A stretch of DNA of 64,000 bases from Pseudomonas sp. TH15 (GCF_016651105.1 NZ_JAEKEL010000001.1:1695501-1759500), one strand, 5' to 3'; numbered from the stretch's first letter, positions 1 through 9,484 are shown. Notes: a model not told the origin generated them from the letters alone. Numbers and translations are program-made.

Positions 1-1200
1 GATGTCTGTGTCATCGGCGCCGGTTTTACCGGGTTGTCGGCGGCAGTGCATTTGTTGGAACAGGGTAAAAGTGTCTGCGTGCTGGAAGCCCATCGCGCCG
101 GTCATGGCGGGTCCGGACGCAATGTCGGGCTGGTCAACGCCGGGATGTGGATCCCGCCGGACGAGATCGAAGCCGGGTTCGGCGAAGCGGTGGGCAGTCA
201 GCTCAACCGCATGCTCGGTGCGGCACCGTCCCTGGTGTTCAGCCTTGTGGATAAGTACAACATCGATTGCCAACTGCGCCGCGAAGGCACGCTGCACATG
301 GCGCACAACGCCCGTGGCGAAGCCGACTTGCGCAGTCGTGAAGAACAATGGACGCGCCGTGGGGCGCCAGTTGAACTGTTGACCGGCCAGGCCTGTGAAC
401 AAGCGACTGGCACCAAGAAAATCGCCGCCGCGTTGCTGGATCGGCGTGCTGGCACTCTCAACCCGATGGCCTACACCACCGGGCTGGCCAAAGCGGCCAT
501 CGGTCTCGGTGGTCAGTTGTTCGATCATTCGCCTGTTACAAGACTTGAGCGTCAGGGCCAACGCTGGTCGGTGCAAACGGCCCAAGGCTCGGTGCTCGCC
601 GAGCAGGTAGTGATCGCGTCCAACGCCTACACCGAAGGCGACTGGACAGAACTGCGCCGCAACTTCTTCCCCGGTTACTACTACCAAGTCGCCTCGGTCC
701 CACTGACCGAAGACGCTGCGCAACAAATTCTGCCCGGCGGCCAAGGCTCCTGGGACACTCGACAAGTATTGAGCAGTATTCGTCGGGACAAGGACGGGCG
801 CCTGTTGCTCGGCAGTCTCGGCAACGGCAATCAGAAACCGACCTGGTTCTTGAAGGCCTGGGCCGATCGGGTTCAGCAGCATTACTTCCCGTACCTTAAA
901 CCGGTTGAGTGGGAGTGCACCTGGACCGGTTGCATCGCTTTTACCCCCGATCATCTGATGCGCCTGTTCGAACCGGCGCCCGGAATAGTGGCAGTCACCG
1001 GTTACAACGGTCGCGGCGTCACCACTGGCACAGTCGTAGGCAAAGCTTTTGCCGACTATTTGTGTAACGGAAATCCTCAGGCGCTACCGATTCCGTTCGC
1101 TCCGATGCAGCCATTGGCGGGTGTTGGCCTGCGCAGTTGCTTGTATGAGGCCGGTTTTTCGCTGTATCACGCAGGCCAGTGCTTGCGGATCGTCATTTGA
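1..1200 (+). CDS. FAD-dependent amine/amino acid oxidase (DAO family), 5' end outside window
   Basis: The reading frame is open from base 1, so the start lies upstream. It begins inside the FAD-binding Rossmann motif (VIGAGFTGLSAAVHLLEQG) and continues as a DAO-fold flavoprotein to a C-terminal segment GYNGRGVTTGTVVGKAFADYL, the usual FAD-contacting end of the PuuB/OrdL type that oxidises gamma-glutamylputrescine or other amines. About 400 residues are visible, close to a full family member, so only the first few tens of residues are missing. The substrate cannot be told from sequence. It reads toward the liv operon but is separated from it by about 360 bases holding a separate promoter, so co-transcription is unlikely. 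Confidence 0.85.
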   Translation, partial: DVCVIGAGFTGLSAAVHLLEQGKSVCVLEAHRAGHGGSGRNVGLVNAGMWIPPDEIEAGFGEAVGSQLNRMLGAAPSLVFSLVDKYNIDCQLRREGTLHMAHNARGEADLRSREEQWTRRGAPVELLTGQACEQATGTKKIAAALLDRRAGTLNPMAYTTGLAKAAIGLGGQLFDHSPVTRLERQGQRWSVQTAQGSVLAEQVVIASNAYTEGDWTELRRNFFPGYYYQVASVPLTEDAAQQILPGGQGSWDTRQVLSSIRRDKDGRLLLGSLGNGNQKPTWFLKAWADRVQQHYFPYLKPVEWECTWTGCIAFTPDHLMRLFEPAPGIVAVTGYNGRGVTTGTVVGKAFADYLCNGNPQALPIPFAPMQPLAGVGLRSCLYEAGFSLYHAGQCLRIVI

Positions 1201-1275
1201 TTGTTGATTTTTGTTGCTGGAAGCGGCGCTTTTTCGCGCAGCGACTAGCCTGTAATGGTGCGAGTTGTAGCAGTT

Positions 1276-1293
1276 GCGCACCAGCAGTGTGCA
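1276..1293. promoter_or_regulatory. possible NtrC-type enhancer site
   Basis: GCACC-N5-TGTGC at 1278-1292 is one base from the GCACC-N5-GGTGC core of NtrC sites and lies about 200 bases upstream of the sigma-54 promoter at 1492, a normal enhancer distance. A degenerate palindrome of this kind can occur by chance; the call rests mainly on the promoter type. Confidence 0.3.
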
Positions 1294-1491
1294 CTTCGGT
1301 GACGCACGTTGTTACAGGCTGGTTGCACGTCGTTTAACGCCGCGGTTGCAATGATGGCGCATGCGGGTTGCGCCTTCAAAAAGAAAAGGTTTCACCTCCC
1401 GCGGTTTAGACGGTTGCACGCCCAATGAAAATGGGATCGAAACAGTCGAAATAACAATAAAGCAGCGACTTTTTTCAGAATAAAAAACCGA

Positions 1492-1507
1492 TGGCACGGC
1501 CCTTGCT
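1492..1507 (+). promoter_or_regulatory. sigma-54 (RpoN) promoter of the liv operon
   Basis: TGGCACG at 1492-1498, four bases, then TTGCT at 1503-1507 matches the RpoN consensus TGGCACG-N4-TTGCW at every fixed position, with the invariant GG and GC at the right spacing. Transcription would start near 1519, giving a leader of about 46 bases to the ATG at 1565. The leader carries nine consecutive A residues (1539-1547) just before the GGAG ribosome site at 1552, which also fits the AANAANAA Hfq/Crc motif. RpoN promoters need an enhancer-binding protein, most likely NtrC here. Confidence 0.85.
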
Positions 1508-1564
1508 CTGAGCATTCAGAGAAGTCGCAGTGCCAACTAAAAAAAAACCTTGGAGCACCACCTC

Positions 1565-2698
1565 ATGTCCCAGACGTTTTACAAGAAAGGCTTTCTGGCC
1601 CTCGCAGTGGCAACTGCTTTGGGTATTTCTGCGTTTGCACAAGCTGATGTGAAAATCGGTGTGGCAGGTCCAATGACTGGCGCCAACGCGGCATTTGGCT
1701 TGCAATACATGAAGGGTGCGCAGGCAGCGGCCGACGCTATCAACGCATCGGGCGGCGTCAACGGGGAAAAAATCGTACTGGTCAAGGGCGATGACGCCTG
1801 CGAACCGAAGCAGGCTGTGACGGTCGCCAAGGACCTGACCAACCAGAAGGTTGCCGGTGTAGTCGGTCACTTCTGCTCCTCATCCACCATCCCGGCTTCC
1901 GAGATCTACGACGAAGCGGGCATCATCGCGATCACTCCAGGTTCCACCAACCCACAAGTTACCGAACGCGGCCTGAGCGCCATGTTCCGTATGTGCGGGC
2001 GTGACGACCAGCAAGGCATCGTGGCCGGCGACTACATCGTCGACGTGCTCAAAGGCAAGAAAGTCGCGGTCATCCACGACAAAGACACCTACGGCCAAGG
2101 CCTGGCAGATGCCACCAAGGCTCAGTTGATCAAGCGCGGCGTGACCCCGGTGATCTACGAAGGTCTGACCCGTGGCGAAAAAGACTTCAGCGCCCTGGTC
2201 ACCAAAATCCGCGCTGCTGGCGCCGACGTCGTCTACTTCGGCGGTCTGCACCCAGAGGCTGGTCCACTGGTTAAACAACTGCGTACCGAAGGCCTCAAGG
2301 ACGTGAAATTCATGTCCGATGACGGCATCGTGACCGACGAATTGGTGACCACCGCTGGCGGCCCGCAATACGTCGACGGCGTGCTGATGACCTTCGGCGC
2401 CGACCCGCGCCTGCTGCCAGACAGCAAGACTGTGGTTGAGCAGTTCCGCAAGGCCGGCACTGAGCCAGAAGGCTACACCCTGTACGCCTACGCTTCGGTC
2501 CAGACCCTGGCGGCTGCTTTCAACGGCGCCAAGTCCAACAAGGGCGAAGACGCTGCCAAATGGCTGAAAGCACACCCGGTCAAAACCGTGATGGGTGAGA
2601 AGACCTGGGACGCCAAGGGCGACCTGAAAGTCTCCGACTACGTGGTTTACCAGTGGGACAAGGACGGCAAATACCACCAGCTTGAAAAACAGAAGTGA
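1565..2698 (+). CDS. branched-chain amino acid ABC transporter, periplasmic binding protein
   Basis: LivK/BraC-type solute receptor of 377 residues. It has a cleavable signal peptide (about residues 1-26, ending AFAQA before DVKIGVAGPMTG) followed by a type I periplasmic binding fold (Peripla_BP_6). The GPMTGANAAFG segment and the AVTVAKDLTNQKVAGVVGHFCS segment are characteristic of the leucine/isoleucine/valine receptors. The ATG at 1565 was chosen over an in-frame TTG at 1550 because GGAG sits nine bases before it and the signal peptide then starts at residue 1. It is first gene of the liv operon downstream of the RpoN promoter. The exact ligand (LIV, alanine or another amino acid) is not resolved. 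By gene order from memory it matches the second LIV-type system of P. aeruginosa rather than braCDEFG. Confidence 0.92.
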   Translation: MSQTFYKKGFLALAVATALGISAFAQADVKIGVAGPMTGANAAFGLQYMKGAQAAADAINASGGVNGEKIVLVKGDDACEPKQAVTVAKDLTNQKVAGVVGHFCSSSTIPASEIYDEAGIIAITPGSTNPQVTERGLSAMFRMCGRDDQQGIVAGDYIVDVLKGKKVAVIHDKDTYGQGLADATKAQLIKRGVTPVIYEGLTRGEKDFSALVTKIRAAGADVVYFGGLHPEAGPLVKQLRTEGLKDVKFMSDDGIVTDELVTTAGGPQYVDGVLMTFGADPRLLPDSKTVVEQFRKAGTEPEGYTLYAYASVQTLAAAFNGAKSNKGEDAAKWLKAHPVKTVMGEKTWDAKGDLKVSDYVVYQWDKDGKYHQLEKQK

Positions 2699-2720
2699 TA
2701 TGAACGTGTGACCGGTCTAT

Positions 2721-2806
2721 GGCGAGGGAGCTTGCTCCCGTTGGACTGCGCAGCAGTCCTGTTGTTGGGGATGCTACGCGACCCAGCGGGAGCAAGCTCC
2801 CTCGCC
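2721..2806. repeat. REP-type inverted repeat, family C
   Basis: Perfect 20-base arms (GGCGAGGGAGCTTGCTCCCG and its complement) flank a GC-rich spacer. The same arms recur at 9518, 22630, 33909 and 52624. It lies between the binding protein gene and livH, where such hairpins can stabilise or attenuate the upstream message. Confidence 0.9.
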
Positions 2807-2966
2807 ACAAAAATTGTGTTCACCGTTAGTTAGCTGACTGGTATCCGCCAGAAGGCCCGTCTGTCTTTTCTCGTAGAGCTGCACGTAACCGTGTTGCACT
2901 GGCGGCTGAACCCCGGTCCGTTGCAAACCGCTTCTGTGCAGTCTCTCAAATGCGTGAGATTGCGTT

Positions 2967-3881
<915 letters not shown>

Positions 3882-3884
3882 GCG

Positions 3885-5168
3885 ATGTCTTCAACCACTA
3901 AAAAAACCATTGATGTCAAAAGAAGCCTGGTTGACGCGATTCTTGCCGGCCTCGTTGCCCTGATTGTGTTCGGCCCGATTGTCGGTGTAGTCCTTGAAGG
4001 CTACAGCTTCAACCTGCAGCCGACCCGTGTGGCGTGGCTGGTCGCCATCGTCATGGCTGGCCGCTTTGCCTTGAGCCTGTTCCTGCAATCGCCCCGGGGC
4101 CTGAAAATCCTCGAAGGCTTTGAAACCACCGGCTCCGGGGTTCATGTACTGCCGCCCGATTACAAATCCCGTTTGCGCTGGGTTGTGCCGCTGGTGATCG
4201 TCATTGCCGTGGTATTCCCGTTCTTCTCCAACTCGTACTTGCTGGGCGTAGTCATCCTTGGGTTGATCTACGTGCTGCTGGGCCTGGGGTTGAACATTGT
4301 GGTCGGCCTGGCTGGCCTGCTCGACCTCGGTTATGTGGCGTTCTATGCCATCGGTGCCTACGGCCTGGCGCTCGGTTATCAATACTTGGGGCTGGGTTTC
4401 TGGACGGTGCTGCCGCTGGCGGCAATCACGGCGGGGCTTGCCGGTTGCATCCTCGGTTTCCCGGTGCTGCGTCTGCACGGCGACTACCTGGCGATCGTGA
4501 CGTTGGGTTTCGGTGAAATCATCCGGCTGATCCTCAACAACTGGCTGTCCCTGACTGGCGGCCCGAATGGCATGGCGGCTCCGTTGCCAACCTTCTTTGG
4601 CCTCGAATTCGGCAAAAGAGCGAAGGAAGGCGGAATACCGTTCCATGAGTTCTTCGGCATCGCCTACAACCCGGACGTGAAGTACTACTTCATCTATGCG
4701 GTGTTGTTCCTGGTCGTGCTGGCCGTGCTGTATATCAAGCATCGCCTGACCCGCATGCCAGTCGGTCGTGCTTGGGAAGCACTGCGTGAAGACGAAATCG
4801 CTTGCCGCTCCATGGGCCTGAACCATGTGCTGGTCAAGCTCTCTGCGTTCACCATCGGTGCATCGACGGCCGGTTTGGCGGGTGTGTTCTTTGCCACCTA
4901 TCAAGGCTTCGTTAACCCGACCTCGTTCACCTTCTTCGAATCGGCCTTGATTCTCGCCATCGTGGTACTCGGCGGCATGGGCTCGACTATCGGCGTGGTG
5001 ATTGCGGCGTTCGTGCTGACCGTCGCCCCTGAACTGCTGCGTGGCTTCGCGGAATACCGCGTGCTGTTGTTCGGCGTGTTGATGGTGTTGATGATGATCT
5101 GGCGACCACGCGGCCTGATTCGGATCAGCCGTACCGGTGTGACCCCGCGTAAAGGAGTAGCGCCATGA
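3885..5168 (+). CDS. livM: branched-chain amino acid ABC transporter permease LivM
   Basis: 427-residue second permease of the LIV-type importer. The first about 100 residues hold two hydrophobic segments that belong to the long LivM form (DUF3382-like N-terminus), then the conserved core begins at GLNIVVGLAGLLDLGYVAFYAIGAY and includes the cytoplasmic loop GRAWEALREDEIACRSMGL that docks the ATPases. It ends IWRPRGLIRISR, the LivM counterpart of the LivH ending. The stop overlaps the livG start by four bases (ATGA), so the two are translationally coupled. Confidence 0.93.
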   Translation: MSSTTKKTIDVKRSLVDAILAGLVALIVFGPIVGVVLEGYSFNLQPTRVAWLVAIVMAGRFALSLFLQSPRGLKILEGFETTGSGVHVLPPDYKSRLRWVVPLVIVIAVVFPFFSNSYLLGVVILGLIYVLLGLGLNIVVGLAGLLDLGYVAFYAIGAYGLALGYQYLGLGFWTVLPLAAITAGLAGCILGFPVLRLHGDYLAIVTLGFGEIIRLILNNWLSLTGGPNGMAAPLPTFFGLEFGKRAKEGGIPFHEFFGIAYNPDVKYYFIYAVLFLVVLAVLYIKHRLTRMPVGRAWEALREDEIACRSMGLNHVLVKLSAFTIGASTAGLAGVFFATYQGFVNPTSFTFFESALILAIVVLGGMGSTIGVVIAAFVLTVAPELLRGFAEYRVLLFGVLMVLMMIWRPRGLIRISRTGVTPRKGVAP

Positions 5169-6037
5169 GCGAAGTCGTACTCTCGGTCGAGAAGCTGATG
5201 ATGCACTTCGGCGGCATCAAGGCGCTGAGCGATGTCAGCCTGAAGGTCAAACGCAACTCGATCTTCGCCCTGATCGGCCCCAACGGTGCCGGCAAGACCA
5301 CGGTGTTCAACTGCCTGACCGGGTTCTACAAGGCCTCGGGCGGCAAGATCGAACTCAATGTGCGTGGCGAGCAGACTAACGTCATCAAACTGTTGGGTGA
5401 GTCGTTCAAACCGGTCGATTTCGTCTCGCCGAAATCCTTCCTTAGCCGGCTGTACTACAAAATGTTCGGCGGCACCCACCTGGTGAACCGTGCCGGCCTG
5501 GCCCGCACGTTCCAGAACATTCGCCTGTTCAAGGAAATGTCGGTGCTGGAAAACCTGCTGGTGGCCCAGCACATGTGGGTCAACCGCAACATGTTGGCCG
5601 GCATCCTCAACACCAAGGGTTACCGCAAGGCCGAAAGCGATGCGCTGGACCACGCCTTCTACTGGCTGGAAGTGGTGGACCTGGTGGACTGCGCCAACCG
5701 TCTGGCCGGCGAACTGTCCTACGGGCAGCAACGTCGTCTGGAAATCGCCCGGGCCATGTGCACGCGGCCGCAGATCATCTGCCTCGACGAACCGGCCGCC
5801 GGCCTCAACCCTCAGGAAACCGAAGCGCTGAGCGCGATGATCCGGCTGCTGCGCGACGAGCACGATCTGACCGTGGTGCTGATCGAACACGACATGGGCA
5901 TGGTTATGAGTATTTCCGACCACATCGTGGTTCTGGACCACGGCATCGTCATCGCCGAGGGCGGACCTGATGCGATTCGCAACGATCCGAAAGTGATTGC
6001 GGCCTACCTGGGCGCCGATGAAGAGGAGTTGGTATGA
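5165..6037 (+). CDS. livG: branched-chain amino acid ABC transporter ATPase LivG
   Basis: 290-residue cytoplasmic ATPase. Walker A is GPNGAGKTT (around residue 40), the signature is LSYGQQRRLEIARAM and Walker B is IICLDEPAAGLNP, followed by the H-loop in VVLIEHDMGMVM. The longer insert between Walker A and signature (about residues 75-110) and the C-terminal BCA_ABC_TP extension are typical of LivG as opposed to LivF. An AAAGGAG ribosome site precedes the ATG, and the gene overlaps both livM and livF by four bases. It energises transport through LivHM together with LivF. Confidence 0.94.
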   Translation: MSEVVLSVEKLMMHFGGIKALSDVSLKVKRNSIFALIGPNGAGKTTVFNCLTGFYKASGGKIELNVRGEQTNVIKLLGESFKPVDFVSPKSFLSRLYYKMFGGTHLVNRAGLARTFQNIRLFKEMSVLENLLVAQHMWVNRNMLAGILNTKGYRKAESDALDHAFYWLEVVDLVDCANRLAGELSYGQQRRLEIARAMCTRPQIICLDEPAAGLNPQETEALSAMIRLLRDEHDLTVVLIEHDMGMVMSISDHIVVLDHGIVIAEGGPDAIRNDPKVIAAYLGADEEELV

Positions 6038-6750
6038 GTCAACCGATCCTCGAACTCAAGGAGCTGGACGTGTTCTACGGGCCGATCCAGGCCCTGAAGA
6101 AAGTCTCGCTGTACATCAACGAAGGCGAAACCGTCAGCCTGATTGGCTCCAACGGTGCCGGCAAGTCGACCCTGCTGATGTCGATCTTCGGCCAGCCCCG
6201 GGCGGCTGATGGTCAGATCATCTATCAGGGTGTGGACATTACCCACAAGTCGTCCCACTACATCGCGTCCCACGGCATTGCGCAGTCGCCGGAAGGCCGA
6301 CGGGTGTTCCCTGACATGACCGTCGAGGAAAACCTGCTGATGGGCACCATCCCGATTGGCGACAAGTACGCCAAAGAAGACATGCAGCGCATGTTCGAGC
6401 TGTTTCCACGGCTCGAAGAGCGGCGTACCCAGCGGGCCATGACCATGTCCGGCGGCGAGCAGCAAATGCTCGCCATCGCCCGGGCATTGATGAGCCGACC
6501 CAAGTTGTTATTGCTCGATGAGCCGAGCCTGGGGCTGGCGCCGATTGTGGTGAAACAGATCTTCTCGACCCTGCGGGAACTGGCGAAGACCGGGATGACT
6601 ATCTTCCTGGTCGAGCAGAACGCCAACCACGCGCTCAAGCTGTCTGACCGAGCGTACGTGATGGTCAACGGCGAGATCCGCCTCACAGGCACCGGCAAGG
6701 AGCTGTTGGTGAACGAGGAGGTGCGTAACGCCTATCTCGGCGGGCATTGA
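6034..6750 (+). CDS. livF: branched-chain amino acid ABC transporter ATPase LivF
   Basis: 238-residue ATPase, the usual LivF length. Walker A is GSNGAGKST, the signature is MSGGEQQMLAIARAL and Walker B is LLLLDEPSLGLAP. The segment SHGIAQSPEGRRVFPDMTVEENLLMG is diagnostic of LivF. It is the last gene of the operon; a strong intrinsic terminator follows 20 bases after the stop. All five components of a working importer are therefore present and intact between 1565 and 6750. Confidence 0.95.
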   Translation: MSQPILELKELDVFYGPIQALKKVSLYINEGETVSLIGSNGAGKSTLLMSIFGQPRAADGQIIYQGVDITHKSSHYIASHGIAQSPEGRRVFPDMTVEENLLMGTIPIGDKYAKEDMQRMFELFPRLEERRTQRAMTMSGGEQQMLAIARALMSRPKLLLLDEPSLGLAPIVVKQIFSTLRELAKTGMTIFLVEQNANHALKLSDRAYVMVNGEIRLTGTGKELLVNEEVRNAYLGGH

Positions 6751-6769
6751 GTTATCCCCGGAGACACAC

Positions 6770-6800
6770 AGCCCCGGCGACGCAAGTCCCGGGGCTTTTT
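6770..6800 (+). terminator. Rho-independent terminator of the liv operon
   Basis: AGCCCCGG (6770-6777) pairs with CCGGGGCT (6789-6796) around an 11-base loop and is followed by a run of T residues to 6800. It lies just after the livF stop. Confidence 0.85.
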
Positions 6801-6818
6801 CATGCCCGCCATATTCCA

Positions 6819-6897
6819 TGTAGGAGCTGCCGAAGGCTGCGATCTTCTGATCTTAAAAACCGACGTCAAAAGATCGCAGCCTTCGGCAGCTCCTACA
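6819..6897. repeat. REP-type inverted repeat, family A
   Basis: Perfect 28-base arms beginning TGTAGGAGCTGCCGAAGGCT and its complement, separated by about 23 bases. The same family recurs at 13541 and 25616. This is the classic Pseudomonas intergenic palindrome with AGATCGCAGCC in the stem. Confidence 0.92.
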
Positions 6898-6933
6898 GTG
6901 AATCCATCTTCCATATCAAGTCGATTCCGAAAT

Positions 6934-7421
6934 TGTGGAAAACAATATTCACAAGCTCTCAAACCGCGACATAAAGCCGCTGCAAATAGTTGTTTTGTCA
7001 CGGTTTTGACTTGTCCCCGTTTGCTGTGGAGCTGGCTGTGAATAACGTGGGAGTAGCTGGCTGAGCGCCTTTGAAACCGTGGCTTGCAGAGTTGTGGTTG
7101 TTTTTTGATCAGTCGTTTTTGCGATAGCGGCAGACGTCTTTGTCAACCTCTTTATAGTCGAGTTCGAGCAGCCGATTCCGTGTGAACCATCCTGTGGATA
7201 AGTCTGTGGTTAAACTCTGGAAAGACTCGGCTGAGGGCCGTCGTTACTGGCTTGGCGCCATCGTCGGATTACCCGGTGGATCGTGCAAAATGCCATGGGC
7301 TACACGGTGGGCTCTTGAGGGTCAAGCAAAAAACTTTCTGACCTGCTCGCAAAGCCTTGTGCACAGCGGCTCGCGCTGTTTTGCACTTGCCCCCAAAGAC
7401 TGTGGACCGGCCTGTGGATAA
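6934..7421 (+). other. cluster of DnaA-box-like sequences in a non-coding stretch
   Basis: Between livF and the SDR gene there is about 850 bases with no convincing gene. In it, three exact matches to the DnaA consensus TTATNCACA lie on the same strand (read as TGTGNATAA at 7037-7045, 7193-7201 and 7413-7421), with one-mismatch copies at 6934-6942 (TGTGGAAAA) and 7205-7213 (TGTGGTTAA). No dnaA, dnaN, rpmH or plasmid replication gene is near, so this is not the usual Pseudomonas oriC. A DnaA-titrating or DnaA-reactivating locus is possible. Single copies also occur inside genes elsewhere in the window (near 10050, 18764, 22430, 53064 and 56110), so part of the signal may be background. Confidence 0.45.
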
Positions 7422-7603
7422 CGTGCGCGCACATGGCTACAGGCCACGCCCTGTATGGCGTTTCGACGATTGATCATTTTTTGAGCTGAAATGCGTCCAT
7501 GCAGGAGCTGCCGCAGGTGTTGCCCGATATTCACGGGCCGGGCATGCTGGCTGCTGATTTTCTATTCCAATGGCTGCCGATCAGCCGAAGCAAGGAGAAC
7601 ACG

Positions 7604-8374
7604 ATGTCCAACACCCTGTTTATCACCGGCGCGACCTCCGGTTTTGGCGAAGCCTGCGCCCGTCGTTTTGCCGAGGCTGGCTGGAAACTGGTGCTGACCG
7701 GCCGTCGTGAAGAGCGCCTCGACGCCCTGTGCGCCGAGTTGTCGAAGCAGACCGAGGTCCATGGTCTGGTGCTCGACGTGCGTGATCGCAAGGCCATGGA
7801 GGAGGCGATTGCCAACTTGCCGCCGTCCTTCGCCAAGTTGCGCGGGTTGATCAACAACGCCGGCCTGGCACTGGGCGTGGACCCGGCGCCCAAGTGTGAT
7901 CTGGACGACTGGGACACCATGGTCGATACCAACATCAAGGGCCTGATGTACAGCACTCGCCTGCTGCTGCCACGCCTGATCGCTCACGGTCGCGGCGCCG
8001 GTATCGTCAACCTCGGCTCCATCGCCGGCAACTACCCGTACCCGGGCAGCCACGTGTATGGCGCGAGCAAGGCGTTCGTCAAACAGTTCTCCCTGAACCT
8101 GCGTTGCGATCTGCAAGGCACGGGTGTACGGGTCAGCAATATCGAGCCGGGCCTGTGCGAGAGCGAGTTCTCGCTGGTGCGCTTTGCCGGTGACCAGGAA
8201 CGCTACAACGCCACCTACGCCGGTGCCGAGCCGATTCAGCCGCAAGACATCGCCGACACTATTTTCTGGGTGCTGAATGCGCCGGCGCACATCAACATCA
8301 ACAGCCTGGAGCTGATGCCGGTGAGCCAGACCTGGGCGGGTTTTTCGATTGAGCGTAATGGTGGCAAGGCGTAA
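7604..8374 (+). CDS. short-chain dehydrogenase/reductase, YdfG-like
   Basis: 256-residue classical SDR. It shows the cofactor motif TGATSGFG at residues 8-15, the LINNAGLAL segment, and the catalytic Ser in NLGSIAGNYPYPG with YGASK (Tyr-x3-Lys) following. The adenine-ribose pocket has GRRE, which favours NADP(H). The closest recognisable group is YdfG (NADP-dependent 3-hydroxy acid/serine dehydrogenase), where the GxxYxYxGxxVYGASKAFV stretch is conserved. The ATG at 7604 follows AAGGAGAAC at a good distance; a longer upstream frame to 7499 lacks a ribosome site. It stands alone, with a REP hairpin after it. Confidence 0.85.
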   Translation: MSNTLFITGATSGFGEACARRFAEAGWKLVLTGRREERLDALCAELSKQTEVHGLVLDVRDRKAMEEAIANLPPSFAKLRGLINNAGLALGVDPAPKCDLDDWDTMVDTNIKGLMYSTRLLLPRLIAHGRGAGIVNLGSIAGNYPYPGSHVYGASKAFVKQFSLNLRCDLQGTGVRVSNIEPGLCESEFSLVRFAGDQERYNATYAGAEPIQPQDIADTIFWVLNAPAHININSLELMPVSQTWAGFSIERNGGKA

Positions 8375-8390
8375 GACCGAGTCATCGTTT

Positions 8391-8484
8391 TTCGCGAGCA
8401 AGCCCGCTCCCACATTGGATTTATGGTGTGTCTGCAATCTTGGACACAACACATTTCCCCTGTGGGAGCGGGCTTGCTCGCGAA
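8391..8484. repeat. REP-type inverted repeat, family B
   Basis: Perfect 24-base arms (TTCGCGAGCAAGCCCGCTCC... and complement) around a 46-base spacer. This is the commonest repeat family in the window, with further copies at 10851, 17403, 35802, 37497, 42796, 45687 and 47310. Confidence 0.92.
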
Positions 8485-8578
8485 GGGGCCCGAACTGGCA
8501 AAACAGCACATAAGGTAGACTCCTCATCCAACAACCCCACCGCACCCTGCGGTTTTCAAGGTTTTTAGAGGAGGCTAC

Positions 8579-9484
8579 GTGAGTAACCGAGGTGAGCAGT
8601 CGCTGCTCAAACAATCGACCATTCTGATGTTCGCCGTGGCGATCGCCGGGATCGTTACCGGTTTTGTTTCAGGTGCCCAATCCATCCTGTTCGATGGTTT
8701 TTTCTCGTTGATCGCGACCTTCATCAAGGTCCTGATGCTGATCACCGCCAAGTTGATCGCCAAAGAAAGTAATCACCGCTTCCAGTTCGGCTTCTGGCAC
8801 CTGGAGCCGATGGTGTTGCTGATCGAAGGCAGTTTCCTGTTTCTGATCGCGATCTATGCCTTTCTCAACGGCGTGTTCGGCATCATCAATGGCGGCCGCG
8901 AGATTGAGCTCGGGCTGGTGATCATCTACGCGGCGGTGTTTACCGTCGTCGAGTTCGCGTATTTCTTCTACGTTCGTCATCGCAACCGAAAGCTCAAATC
9001 AACGCTGATCCAGTTCGACAACATCAGTTGGCTGGTGGACGCGATGCTGTCGGTGGGTTTGTTGGTGAGTTTCCTGACGGCGCTGTTGCTCAAGTCCCAG
9101 GGTTATGGGCAGTGGGCGGTCTACGTCGACCCGCTGATTCTGATTCTGCTGGCGCTGAGCATGTTGGCGCCGGCGTTCAAGATCCTGCGCCCGGCGCTAC
9201 GTGATGTACTGGGCATTGCCCCGGATCAACTGGACGACAAAGTGCGCCAGGTGATGGACGCGGCCAAGGTCGAGCATGGTTTCGACGACTACATCTCCTA
9301 CGTGCAAAAGCACGGACGGGCGCGGTTTATCGAGATTCATGTGGTGTTGCCGGCGGATTACCGACTGGAGAACGTTGGGCAACTGGATGTATTGCGCGAG
9401 GAGATTTCCGCGAAGTTGGGCAAGGCGGATGCGGCGCGCTGGCTGACGATCAGTTTTACCGGGGATCGGAAGTGGATTGCGTGA
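8579..9484 (+). CDS. cation diffusion facilitator family transporter
   Basis: 301-residue membrane protein of the CDF (Cation_efflux) family, which exports divalent metals in exchange for protons. The N-terminal half has about six hydrophobic segments; FDGFFSLIATF and NISWLVDAMLSVG carry the paired Asp residues of the intramembrane metal site, and HRFQFGFWHLEP is the conserved cytoplasmic loop. The C-terminal about 100 residues form the soluble regulatory domain. The start is GTG at 8579, supported by AGAGGAGG seven bases upstream. The metal cannot be assigned. It is a single-gene unit between two repeats. Confidence 0.85.
   Translation: MSNRGEQSLLKQSTILMFAVAIAGIVTGFVSGAQSILFDGFFSLIATFIKVLMLITAKLIAKESNHRFQFGFWHLEPMVLLIEGSFLFLIAIYAFLNGVFGIINGGREIELGLVIIYAAVFTVVEFAYFFYVRHRNRKLKSTLIQFDNISWLVDAMLSVGLLVSFLTALLLKSQGYGQWAVYVDPLILILLALSMLAPAFKILRPALRDVLGIAPDQLDDKVRQVMDAAKVEHGFDDYISYVQKHGRARFIEIHVVLPADYRLENVGQLDVLREEISAKLGKADAARWLTISFTGDRKWIA

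Noticed and set aside
6934..7421. Chromosomal origin of replication
   Set aside because: DnaA-box-like copies are present, but dnaA, dnaN, rpmH and rnpA are absent and the spacing is loose, so oriC is unlikely.
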